Assembly (NCBI GenBank): GCA_003153435.1
Contig: PLYR01000128.1
Location: forward strand, 1 to 32,591
Length of the DNA stretch: 32,591 nucleotides
DNA from: Bacteroidota bacterium
GTDB taxonomy: Bacteria > Bacteroidota > Bacteroidia > Palsa-965
Reading direction: 5' to 3'
In this document: positions 1-7,433 of the stretch, in pieces
How the letters are laid out: every line of letters starts with the position of its first letter
Position numbering within the stretch: the first letter of the stretch is position 1
Notes under the pieces: generated by a model
The model's database searches: none
Told to the model about the DNA's origin: nothing
The model's input: the letters and a program-made list of their open reading frames with translations, nothing else
Program-made: the position numbers and the translations under genes

Positions 1-232
1 CCAACTGAAGATTTGGACTAATCTGTTCTAGGGGGATCCAGGTTTTCTTCATCTTCACAGGCTTTCCATCCATTTTTTGTTCTACACAGCGAATGAGCAT
101 TAATGGAGTAAGAGGAACAGGTATCCAGCGAAAAAGGAGTACAGAAAACAAACTAAGTCCGAGAAAGCCAATGAAAATTTTCAGAAAGAGTCTCCATATT
201 CGAGATCGGAAACCAGAGGATGGAGTCTTCAT
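1..232 (-). CDS. mtgA: Monofunctional peptidoglycan glycosyltransferase, N-terminal fragment
   Basis: This is the first 77 codons of a gene that runs off the left edge. The reading starts MKTPSSGFRSR, followed by one hydrophobic segment (about residues 12-37, IFIGFLGLSLFSVLLFRW), then VPVPLTPLMLIRCVEQ and KKTWIPLEQISPNLQL. The order TM anchor, P-x-T-x-x-M, W-x-P-L-x-x-IS-x-N-L-Q-L is the known beginning of MtgA (family GT51), which polymerises lipid II into glycan strands at the inner membrane. The catalytic Glu motif (EDQ) would lie just beyond the edge and is not visible. The ATG at 232-230 overlaps the TGA of the upstream gene (ATGA), and GGAGG sits just before it. It is the last visible gene of the PorP operon. 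The call rests on recognising the family's N-terminus only. Confidence 0.8.
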   Translation of the reverse strand, partial: MKTPSSGFRSRIWRLFLKIFIGFLGLSLFSVLLFRWIPVPLTPLMLIRCVEQKMDGKPVKMKKTWIPLEQISPNLQL

Positions 233-1062
233 TCCTCCACGTCATCAAAGCCTGCTCTTTTAAAGGACCTGGCGTGTGAAAATTCGGTTTCCACCTGGCG
301 TCGCAACCGGTCGAGGTGGAGGAGGATCGTAATAAAGTCGTTTGTCATATCCGGGAAGATGAACTGAAGCTGGCCCCAGGCTGCGAGCGATCGGTCCATA
401 CTGATTAGAGCTACTTTAGCCGATCCATCTGAATCTTTTGGCTCTGTTTCAGGTTCTTCTTCACCTATCCGGCCTGTCAAAGCCCGCATAAGCTTCACCC
501 ATATCTGAGGTTCATACCACCGAATAATCTGGAGAGCATCATTTATAAGCCCGATTTCAACAGTGGCTCTTTTAGCGCCTGCATCCAGGGCAATTTGTTT
601 TTCAAGTTCAATCGTTTTCCAATTTATCATTTCCTGGTTTTCGAGGATCCAGGCCTCAGCAAGTTCGCTGTACTTCCAGGCTGCGATGGCCACCGGATGC
701 TTCATGGCTGCTTGTTCAATCTCCTGGTCTTTCTGCCTGAGCTTATCCCATTGCTGATCATTCATAACCTCTGATCCATCTCCCTCTTTCGACTCCAGTT
801 TACGCAGATATTCCATGGTCAGATTGAGTGTGATTCCCAATTCTTCCCAAAACTCTTTACTGCGAATATCATGTGCGAGCGTGTCTGGTTCAGGCTGTGC
901 ATTTAACTCCCCTCCTGGTTCTCTGATTTCAATTGCAAAACTTCTGCACTTACCGGTAAAAGCACAACGCTCGCACCACCGGTCGCAGTAATTGTATATG
1001 CCAGGTATCCAGTCTGGGTTATCAATGATATCAGGGTCCCTTCTCTTTTTAGATTCTTTCAT
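229..1062 (-). CDS. Conserved hypothetical protein with N-terminal cysteine cluster
   Basis: The protein has about 277 residues and no signal peptide or membrane segment, so it is probably cytoplasmic. Near the N-terminus is the cluster C-x3-C-x2-C-x5-C (CDRWCERCAFTGKC), which could bind zinc or an Fe-S cluster. The rest is predicted mostly helical, rich in Trp, Glu and Lys, with an acidic low-complexity stretch (EEEPETEPKDSDG) about two thirds along. An upstream in-frame TTG at 1071 would add three residues, but the ATG at 1062 is preferred as a standard start. It lies 12-21 bases after porP and overlaps mtgA by four bases, so it is translated with them. I do not recognise a named family; a link to envelope assembly is only suggested by the operon. 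Confidence 0.75.
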   Translation of the reverse strand: MKESKKRRDPDIIDNPDWIPGIYNYCDRWCERCAFTGKCRSFAIEIREPGGELNAQPEPDTLAHDIRSKEFWEELGITLNLTMEYLRKLESKEGDGSEVMNDQQWDKLRQKDQEIEQAAMKHPVAIAAWKYSELAEAWILENQEMINWKTIELEKQIALDAGAKRATVEIGLINDALQIIRWYEPQIWVKLMRALTGRIGEEEPETEPKDSDGSAKVALISMDRSLAAWGQLQFIFPDMTNDFITILLHLDRLRRQVETEFSHARSFKRAGFDDVEE

Positions 1063-1083
1063 GAATTTCAAGGATTTGGAAAC

Positions 1084-2049
1084 CTATCTGTCGAAGCCAG
1101 GGCATTGAGCCAGTCGCAGGCCATTCATTGGCTGTGTAGGTGCACCATATGGAGTAAATCCGAAGATGACTTCTCTCGAATTAGCATTGGCATTTGAGAG
1201 GCGGGAAATGGAATAATCATAAGAAAGCCCAAGGATTATTTTATTTTTATAACGGAACTGTATCATCCCTACAAATGAATCCAGATTACGATATGATAAG
1301 CCTATACCGATCATCTTCCTATAAAACACTACACAATTCAAATCAAATGTCGGATAGTAGTTCACGGAAGATCTTAGCTGGATAGAAGGAGTATAGGTCC
1401 ACAGATAACTGGGGGAGGAAAAATTTCTTCCTACCGTAAAATACATGGTTGGCATCAAATAATTCTGGCTGCCGACAGCGGTTTTCCCGTCATAATTAAC
1501 AGTCTTATTTATAGATACCTGCCGTGCCGCCAGATCAAAATACATTTTCTTAGAAGCCAGTCGTATCCCAGGATTGATGACCGGAAATATGATAACCCTT
1601 GGCGGGTAGAGTGTAAGAGCCGGATCCTTTGCGTCTGTGACTCCTCCATCCAGTGAGTAGCTGGTTACTCCAACAGAGACGCCCGCAGAGAGGACATAAT
1701 CATGAGCAAGACGTTTGTGCCAGGCGTAGATTAAACTGAAGGATTTGGTAGCAAAAACACCCACATTGTCACTCTCCAGATATGCCCCCACCCCATGCCA
1801 GCTATGATAAAACCCTTTTTTCTTTATGGATTTGCTTATTCCAACCATACTCAATACGGGGGCTCCTTGAAAACCTGCCCACTGAGTCCTCCTGCCCATG
1901 ATAATCTCAAGAGGGCCCGACTCTCCTGCAGAAGCCGGATTGAGGCCCAGTTCATTGAGCATATATTGCGAAAATGTCGTATTCTGCTGGGCCCCAAGTG
2001 AACCACAGAGCATTATAAACAGAAGGCAAAATATCTTAGCTGCTTTCAT
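1084..2049 (-). CDS. PorP/SprF family outer-membrane protein of the type IX secretion system
   Basis: This is a 321-residue protein with an N-terminal signal peptide (KIFCLLFIMLCGSLGA, cleavage near residue 19). The mature start, QQNTTFSQYMLNELGLNPASAG, is the hallmark of the PorP/SprF family: Q-x-x-x-FSQYM-x-N-x-x-x-NPA-x-AG. It continues with RTQWAGFQGAP and alternating beta-strands typical of an outer-membrane barrel. Family members partner with cargo bearing type B (CHU_C) sorting domains and help their secretion and surface attachment. Here the upstream overlapping gene encodes exactly such a protein (ATGA overlap at 2046-2049), so the two are probably a dedicated pair. It is one of many PorP-like paralogues usual in Bacteroidota, so it need not be the gliding SprF or Porphyromonas PorP orthologue. 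Confidence 0.93.
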   Translation of the reverse strand: MKAAKIFCLLFIMLCGSLGAQQNTTFSQYMLNELGLNPASAGESGPLEIIMGRRTQWAGFQGAPVLSMVGISKSIKKKGFYHSWHGVGAYLESDNVGVFATKSFSLIYAWHKRLAHDYVLSAGVSVGVTSYSLDGGVTDAKDPALTLYPPRVIIFPVINPGIRLASKKMYFDLAARQVSINKTVNYDGKTAVGSQNYLMPTMYFTVGRNFSSPSYLWTYTPSIQLRSSVNYYPTFDLNCVVFYRKMIGIGLSYRNLDSFVGMIQFRYKNKIILGLSYDYSISRLSNANANSREVIFGFTPYGAPTQPMNGLRLAQCPGFDR

Positions 2050-2627
2050 CTAATAATATTAACTGATCCTGTTACTATTCCATCTCCCAAGTTCCCGGAA
2101 TCTTTATAGATCACATAAAAATAGGTTCCCGGATCAACCGGTAATTCAAAGAGATTTCTCCCATCCCAGGGAACATAGGCTCCTTTCTTTTCATAAACCA
2201 ATTCGCCCCATCGGTTATAAACTGAAACGAATAAATTCGGATAGAGATATGCATTGGAAATCGCCCAAACATCATTCACTCCATCTGCGTTCGGAGTGAA
2301 CAATCGTTCCGGTGCAGGATCACAGGCTCCCTGCATCACATTAATAACGACGGAAGTATCGATTCCTCCACCAGACAGAAAAAGAGTATAACTTCCTGCT
2401 GCAAGATTGGTAATATCCAGATTTGTGGATCCCGTATTCCATGAATACGTATAAGGCCCGCCAAGGGGTCCGTTAGCCTTCGTAACTTTTATCTCACCTC
2501 CTCCGGGAAGCTCTTCCTTGCAGTTAGCCTTTGTAATAATATACTGAACATCCCATTGCGCAAAGCAAGGAAGGCTCATACCCCCAAAAAGTATCGTACC
2601 GAGTAAGAATTTAAGATAATACCTCAT
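2046..2627 (-). CDS. Miniature SprB-like surface protein: one SprB-type repeat plus CHU_C (type B) sorting domain
   Basis: This is a 193-residue secreted protein. A signal peptide covers residues 1-23 (ending PCFAQ). Residues about 32-101 resemble one SprB repeat: a G-x-I-x-V core, GGPYTYSWNTGST, NLAAGSYTLFL. Residues about 109-193 form a CHU_C / gliding-motility-associated C-terminal domain with FTPNADGVNDVW, VSVYNRWGELVYE, WDGRN, VDPGTYFYVI and a terminal SVNIIR. Such domains direct export by T9SS and attachment to the surface. Two lone cysteines (36 and 102) bracket the repeat and may form a disulfide. The gene overlaps both neighbours by four bases (TPR upstream, PorP downstream). Known type B cargo such as SprB is huge; this one carries only one repeat, so it may be a small adhesin or a structural cap rather than a motility filament. 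Confidence 0.9.
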   Translation of the reverse strand: MRYYLKFLLGTILFGGMSLPCFAQWDVQYIITKANCKEELPGGGEIKVTKANGPLGGPYTYSWNTGSTNLDITNLAAGSYTLFLSGGGIDTSVVINVMQGACDPAPERLFTPNADGVNDVWAISNAYLYPNLFVSVYNRWGELVYEKKGAYVPWDGRNLFELPVDPGTYFYVIYKDSGNLGDGIVTGSVNIIR

Positions 2628-3334
2628 TTACAGAATTTATCTTTAAGCTCCTGGGCAAGCAAACTACCCAGATCTATTGCGGTCTTAATATCAGTACATG
2701 CCCCCTCATGATCTCCTTTCAGATATTTGGCTGTAGCCATAGCAATATACGCCTCCCTGTTTTGAGGGTCCAGTTGGACAACCTTCATATAGTCTGAGAT
2801 AGCTCCTGAATAATCTCCACTGATATCTTTCCAGTATCCTCTGCTATACCAGGCTTGAATATAAGATGGATTAATTTCAAGTGCTTTATCGAGATCAGCA
2901 ATTGCGTCTTTATACTCTTCAAGGAATGCTTTGGCAAGCGCCCTGTTATACCAGGCCTTTGCATAGGTCTTATTCAATTCAATAGCTTTCGACAAATCCC
3001 AGATGGAACCTGCATAGTCTTTTAACTGTCCTTTTGCCCATCCCCTCAGGTACCATGCATCAAAGTAGGAACGGTTAACCCGCATTAATTTATCCAGATC
3101 TTTTATTGCGGGTCTGAAATTCCCTTCAGCACATTTCAAACTGGCTCGGAGGTAAAGCGCGCTGTCGAATGAAGAAACCATTTCCAGGGCTTTATTCACA
3201 CTTTCCATTGCAGCTTTCAGATCCCCTTTTTTCTCATCAGCAAGAGCATTGTGATAATATACCGCAGCCTGATTCTGGGCGGGTATAAGATTCGGCAATA
3301 AAAACAGCAGCAGGGTGTATAGTATTGTTTTCAA
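2624..3334 (-). CDS. Secreted tetratricopeptide repeat (TPR) protein
   Basis: This is a 236-residue protein with a signal peptide (KTILYTLLLFLLPNLIPAQ). At least five to six TPR units follow, each 34 residues with the usual pattern: A-x-x-YYHNALADEKKGDLKAA, ALYLRASLKCAEGNFRPAI, AWYLRGWAKGQLKDYAGSI, AWYNRALAKAFLEEYKDAI, AWYSRGYWKDISGDYSGAI and AYIAMATAKYLKGDHEGAC. The end, GDHEGACTDIKTAIDLGS, resembles the C-terminal unit of many Bacteroidota TPR proteins. TPRs bind peptides or proteins; in the periplasm this one probably scaffolds or chaperones the products of the two overlapping downstream genes. It is the first gene of the operon and follows purL by 111 bases. It is tandemly repetitive at the protein level, with no damage seen. 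Confidence 0.9.
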   Translation of the reverse strand: MKTILYTLLLFLLPNLIPAQNQAAVYYHNALADEKKGDLKAAMESVNKALEMVSSFDSALYLRASLKCAEGNFRPAIKDLDKLMRVNRSYFDAWYLRGWAKGQLKDYAGSIWDLSKAIELNKTYAKAWYNRALAKAFLEEYKDAIADLDKALEINPSYIQAWYSRGYWKDISGDYSGAISDYMKVVQLDPQNREAYIAMATAKYLKGDHEGACTDIKTAIDLGSLLAQELKDKFCK

Positions 3335-3445
3335 ATGTTGAATGCTTAAGAATAAAGGTAGGTAAAAATACGAACTAACAGTATCGATTCCAAAATCGTG
3401 TTATTTCAGAAACGAAACCTGGGTCTCATTATTGAATAAAATGGA

Positions 3446-5677
3446 TTAATTTTCCAGTATCTCTTCCAGAGAATGATCATAGACTTCACGGGCTTCTTTC
3501 ACAGAACCGAACGACTCCCCATCTACAAGCATTTCCTTTCCACGTATGAAACCAAGCTTTGAAAATCTGACCTCATGTTTTTTCAGCTCATCTACCAGCT
3601 TTACTTCATCCTCTTTTCGGACGCTAACGATGATACGGCCTTGAGCCTCGCCGAATAGAAATGCATCTGCACGGATGGTCTTATCGCTGTTAACTTCAAA
3701 ACCCAGACCTGAAACAAAAGAGCATTCGGCGAGTGCAACAAACAACCCTCCATCAGACACATCATGGGCTGAATTAATAAGCTTTAATCGGATAACTGCT
3801 TTTACCGCCTGATGAGCCGCATACTCCTCATCAAGGTTAAAGTACGGGGCAGGCGAATTCTTAAACTTATGATAGGAATAGAGATATTCGGAAGAAGCAA
3901 TACAGTTCTTTGAATCACCTATCATGTATATAAAATCACCTTCATTTTTAAAACCAAGTGTCATTTGATTTTCCTTATCATCAAGGATACCCAACATCCC
4001 GATTGTAGGTGTTGGAAACACAGGTCCTTCAAATGAACTTTGATTGTAAAAGCTGACATTTCCTCCTGTAACAGGTGTTTTAAATTTAATACAGGCAGCA
4101 CTCATCCCCTTGATGGCTCCTACAAACTGCCAGTAAACTTCAGGATTATAAGGATTGCCGAAATTGAGGCAATTGGTGATAGCACTGGGCTCTCCTCCGC
4201 TACAGGTTATATTTCTTGCCGCTTCAGATACTGCAATCGCACATCCTATTTCCGGATCTGCATTCACATAACGGGCATTGCAATCAATTTTAAGGGCAAG
4301 AGCTTTGTCGGTACCTTTTATATGTACTATAGCCGCATCACTTGGGGCATTGGTACTCATATTCACCGTCCCGACCATAGAATCGTACTGATTATATACC
4401 CAACGTTTGGATGCAATGTTCGGGTGTGCAAGCAAAAACCTGCTAACGACCTTCAAATCCTTAGGCTCTTCTATACTTTCTATCTTGAATTTTTTAGACT
4501 CTGAAAAGCTTGCAGGCTCTTTGAATTCCCTTTTGTAGACGGGAGCTCCTCCTCCAAGAACGAGTGTATCACCAGGCACATCTGCAACGAGTTCCTCATG
4601 CATAAAATACCGAAGACGGTTACCGGTGGTTACTTCACCGATCAGAACACAATTCAGATCCCATTTTTCAAATACCTTTTCTACTTCTTTCTCCATTCCC
4701 TTTTTAACCACAATCAGCATTCGTTCCTGCGATTCGGAAAGGAGAATTTCAAACGGCTGCATATTAGCCTGCCTTGTTGGCACTTTATCAAGCCAGATAT
4801 TCATTCCATGCTCGCCTTTGGCACTCATCTCGGATGTAGAACAGGTAATTCCGGCCGCACCCATATCCTGCATTCCGATTACGGCACCAGTCTTAATCAC
4901 CTCCAGGGAGGCTTCCAGAAGCAATTTCTCCTGGAATGGATCTCCCACCTGCACTGCAGGCAAGTCTTTTGCTGAATCTTTTGTAATATCTGCTGAAGCA
5001 AAGGTAGCTCCATGTATTCCATCCTTACCCGTAGATGAGCCCACAATAAATACCGGATTCCCGGCTCCGTAAGAAATGGCTGAAGCAGTCTCCCCTGCTT
5101 TCACAATTCCGGCACTCATTGCGTTGACCAATGGATTGGTATTGTAACACTCATCAAAAAACACTTCCCCTCCAACCGTTGGAATTCCGAAAGCATTGCC
5201 GTAGTCACCAATACCTTTAACCACACCCTTCATGAGCCATTTCGTTTTATCAAGCTTCAGGTCGCCAAAGCGGAGCGAATTCAGTTGGGCGATTGGCCTT
5301 GCTCCCATGGTAAAGATGTCGCGATTAATTCCTCCTACTCCGGTAGCAGCACCCTGATAAGGCTCCAAAGCGGATGGGTGATTATGGGATTCTATTTTAA
5401 AAGCACAACCCAACCCTCCACCGATATCGACAAGCCCTGCATTTTCTTCTCCGGCTTTGGCAAGCATGTGTGGACCGTCTTTAGGAAGAGTCTTAAGCCA
5501 GAGAATTGAATTTTTATAGGAACAGTGTTCACTCCACATGACGGAATAGATACTCAGCTCAGTAAAATTAGGAGTACGCCCCAGAATAGACTTAATTTTA
5601 TCGAATTCCTCCGGCAATAGCCCTAGTTTTTTTGCAGTATCAACATTAGGAAGTGATTCTTTGGCAGTTGCAGTCAT
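3446..5677 (-). CDS. purL: Phosphoribosylformylglycinamidine synthase subunit PurL
   Basis: This 743-residue protein is full length for the small (Bacillus-type) PurL. It converts FGAR, ATP and ammonia from glutamine to FGAM, the fourth step of purine synthesis, in the cytosol. The signatures visible are [11 protein letters not shown] near residue 50, a glycine-rich ATP region with [35 protein letters not shown], and [13 protein letters not shown]. The second half repeats the AIR-synthase-like fold ([37 protein letters not shown]). It lacks the C-terminal glutaminase domain of the long PurL, so separate PurS and PurQ must be encoded elsewhere; neither is in this window. It is a monocistronic-looking gene with its own promoter box upstream, facing away from the membrane protein gene at 5862. 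Confidence 0.97.
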   Translation of the reverse strand: MTATAKESLPNVDTAKKLGLLPEEFDKIKSILGRTPNFTELSIYSVMWSEHCSYKNSILWLKTLPKDGPHMLAKAGEENAGLVDIGGGLGCAFKIESHNHPSALEPYQGAATGVGGINRDIFTMGARPIAQLNSLRFGDLKLDKTKWLMKGVVKGIGDYGNAFGIPTVGGEVFFDECYNTNPLVNAMSAGIVKAGETASAISYGAGNPVFIVGSSTGKDGIHGATFASADITKDSAKDLPAVQVGDPFQEKLLLEASLEVIKTGAVIGMQDMGAAGITCSTSEMSAKGEHGMNIWLDKVPTRQANMQPFEILLSESQERMLIVVKKGMEKEVEKVFEKWDLNCVLIGEVTTGNRLRYFMHEELVADVPGDTLVLGGGAPVYKREFKEPASFSESKKFKIESIEEPKDLKVVSRFLLAHPNIASKRWVYNQYDSMVGTVNMSTNAPSDAAIVHIKGTDKALALKIDCNARYVNADPEIGCAIAVSEAARNITCSGGEPSAITNCLNFGNPYNPEVYWQFVGAIKGMSAACIKFKTPVTGGNVSFYNQSSFEGPVFPTPTIGMLGILDDKENQMTLGFKNEGDFIYMIGDSKNCIASSEYLYSYHKFKNSPAPYFNLDEEYAAHQAVKAVIRLKLINSAHDVSDGGLFVALAECSFVSGLGFEVNSDKTIRADAFLFGEAQGRIIVSVRKEDEVKLVDELKKHEVRFSKLGFIRGKEMLVDGESFGSVKEAREVYDHSLEEILEN

Positions 5678-5701
5678 TCTGTTTTATGTTTTTAAGGAAA
5701 A

Positions 5702-5736
5702 CAAAATTAAACATCCGGGTAAATTCCGGGCTCAAA
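5702..5736 (-). promoter_or_regulatory. Bacteroidota-type promoter of purL
   Basis: Read on the minus strand, TAATTTTG (5709-5702) matches the -7 consensus TAnnTTTG. TTTG (5736-5733) lies 23 bases upstream, at the edge of the usual spacing to the -33 box. Transcription would start about 15-20 bases before the purL ATG. The same TAATTTTG box recurs before the coiled-coil gene at 31563. No longer leader, purine riboswitch or stem was seen in this short gap. Confidence 0.55.
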
Positions 5737-5815
5737 AAGTATTTTAATTTTCAACACTGCTTAAATAACCTACAAACCGGTAGTAACCAGCCTATTCCCC
5801 TAAATATCCTGTATC

Positions 5816-5847
5816 TTTCGGTTATGCATGGTGTTCTGCTATCTTTG
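5816..5847 (+). promoter_or_regulatory. Bacteroidota-type promoter of the membrane-protein gene
   Basis: TATCTTTG (5840-5847) matches the -7 consensus TAnnTTTG exactly. A partial -33 element (TTTC, 5816-5819) lies 20 bases upstream. The ATG of the gene follows the -7 box by only 14 bases, so the 5' leader would be about 7 bases or less. Confidence 0.5.
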
Positions 5848-5861
5848 AACCGTTTTTCAAT

Positions 5862-7382
5862 ATGGAAATCCTTCTCTCTCTTACTTATTTTGCCTTATTC
5901 CTGTGGATCATCGGCCGTATGCCCTTTTTTAGTTCCGATGGTTTGACCGCACGTACGGTAGGTATTGTTTTTTCCCTGAAGGTTTTGTCAGGTTTCGGAC
6001 TCTGGCTGATCTACTCTTATTATTATAAAGAGCGCAATGCCGCCGATATCTTCAAATACTTTGACGATAGCAAGGTCATGTTCGATGCCATCCACACCCG
6101 TCCCATGGATTATTTTCAGATGCTGTTCGGTCTGGGAAATGACAAACCTGCTTTTAATCAATATTATCTTCAAATGCATAACTGGGCTGGTCAGTATGAA
6201 AGCAATCTCTATAACGACAATCATACTATCATACGGCTCAATGCGCTTTTTCGCCTTTTCTCGCTGGGATATTATCAGGTTCATTCCGTCTTTATATCCT
6301 TCCTCTCCCTCATTGGACTCGTAGCTCTTTACCGCTCGTTTGCCCCTTTACTTCCTGGAAAGAAAAAATGGGTCATGGTGGCTGTTTTTTTTATCCCCTC
6401 TGTCCTCCTATGGGGATCGGGAGTGTTGAAGGAAGGAGTTATTTTATTCGGGATAGGGCTGCTGATCTTCCATTGGTTCCGGCTTATTCAAAGAGGTTTT
6501 TCTGTTTCTTCTCTGCTTTGGGTCGCTTTCAGTGTCAGCCTGTTGCTGGCTACAAAATTTTATATCCTTGTTTCCATTACTCCCGGCCTTGCCTATATAA
6601 CCTGGATCAGTCGAACAGAAAAGCGATTTGTCTTCCTTAAGTTTGTGGTGGTGATGGGAGCATACGCAGCACTTGGCCTCGGCGTTAAATATTTTATTCC
6701 GAACTACGATCCTCTACAGGTCTTATCCATAAAACAAAGAGATTTTGTTGCCCTTGCCAAAGGTGGTGCTTTACTTCGAACGGATACAGCAATGATCTTT
6801 CTGACTACAGAGCAACGGAAGAACGATCTTCAGGAAATAGACCATACTCAAACCTATAACCTGAGGCCAGGTACTGCATTTGCTTATTGGCATGACTATA
6901 CTATTGAGGAAGACACCTTATTCGGAAAACAAGGGATCAACCCTGCGGTCTTTACGATGGAAAACGATATGCCGCGTTCAGGAAGTCTGATCTACATGAC
7001 TCCTCTTGAACCTACCGTGTCTTCTTTTCTGCGAAGTCTTCCAATGGCACTTATTAATACCTGTCTGAGGCCTTTCCCGAATGAAGTAAACAGCCTGATG
7101 CTTATTACACCCTCACTGGAAATATTCGTTTACCTGATCTTTGTCTGTCTTTGTCTTTTTTTCCGCAGAAAAAAAGTCGAACATCCGGAGTATGCCCTTT
7201 TCTGCTTTTCATTTGCCATGATCTTATTCGTGATCACGGGCCTGACCACTGCTGTCCTGGGTGCGCTGGTCAGGTATAAGGTTCCCGGACTCCCTTTTCT
7301 GCTCCTTTCATTTATATTCATGCTTGATCAGGAAGCTGTCATAAAACGTATTCCTTTTCTAAAGAGAATGTCAGACAAATAA
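5862..7382 (+). CDS. Polytopic membrane protein, glycosyltransferase- or EpsG-like, function unknown
   Basis: This 506-residue protein has roughly ten hydrophobic segments: near residues 3-20, 28-50, 120-140, 153-172, 176-190, 200-222, 228-245, 250-270, 405-425 and 432-475. A large hydrophilic loop of about 120 residues (about 275-390) separates the last group. The motif PSVLLWGSGVLKEGVI, a short stretch in which S/G-x-x-KE sits in a membrane helix, recurs in Bacteroidota integral membrane proteins annotated as glycosyltransferase-like or hypothetical. I cannot name catalytic residues with certainty; an Asp pair after the first helices (FKYFDDSK) is a possible one. It stands alone between divergent purL and the permease operon. 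The start is fixed by the promoter box ending 14 bases upstream. Function is left open. Confidence 0.8.
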   Translation: MEILLSLTYFALFLWIIGRMPFFSSDGLTARTVGIVFSLKVLSGFGLWLIYSYYYKERNAADIFKYFDDSKVMFDAIHTRPMDYFQMLFGLGNDKPAFNQYYLQMHNWAGQYESNLYNDNHTIIRLNALFRLFSLGYYQVHSVFISFLSLIGLVALYRSFAPLLPGKKKWVMVAVFFIPSVLLWGSGVLKEGVILFGIGLLIFHWFRLIQRGFSVSSLLWVAFSVSLLLATKFYILVSITPGLAYITWISRTEKRFVFLKFVVVMGAYAALGLGVKYFIPNYDPLQVLSIKQRDFVALAKGGALLRTDTAMIFLTTEQRKNDLQEIDHTQTYNLRPGTAFAYWHDYTIEEDTLFGKQGINPAVFTMENDMPRSGSLIYMTPLEPTVSSFLRSLPMALINTCLRPFPNEVNSLMLITPSLEIFVYLIFVCLCLFFRRKKVEHPEYALFCFSFAMILFVITGLTTAVLGALVRYKVPGLPFLLLSFIFMLDQEAVIKRIPFLKRMSDK

Positions 7383-7388
7383 TTTTTC

Positions 7389-7412
7389 TACTTTTGGCTT
7401 CCCTCAGGAAGC
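7389..7412 (+). promoter_or_regulatory. Candidate -7 box and short hairpin before the permease gene
   Basis: TACTTTTG (7389-7396) fits TAnnTTTG, about 38 bases before the permease ATG. No good -33 TTTG lies at the usual distance. Directly after it, GCTTCC (7397-7402) pairs with GGAAGC (7407-7412) over a four-base loop, which would place a hairpin at the very 5' end of the mRNA. No T-tract follows on this strand, so it is not a convincing terminator for the upstream gene. Confidence 0.35.
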
Positions 7413-7433
7413 AAACAAAAACAGAGGCACCCA

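Noticed and set aside
3373-3400. Short dyad CGATT/AATCG after purL as its terminator
   Set aside because: Only five pairs and no T-run follow.
4040-5072. Several plus-strand frames of 125-154 codons inside purL
   Set aside because: They overlap one another and the conserved purL frame, with no motif.
7397-7412. A terminator between the membrane-protein and permease genes
   Set aside because: Six-pair stem with A-rich sequence after it; the T-run is missing.
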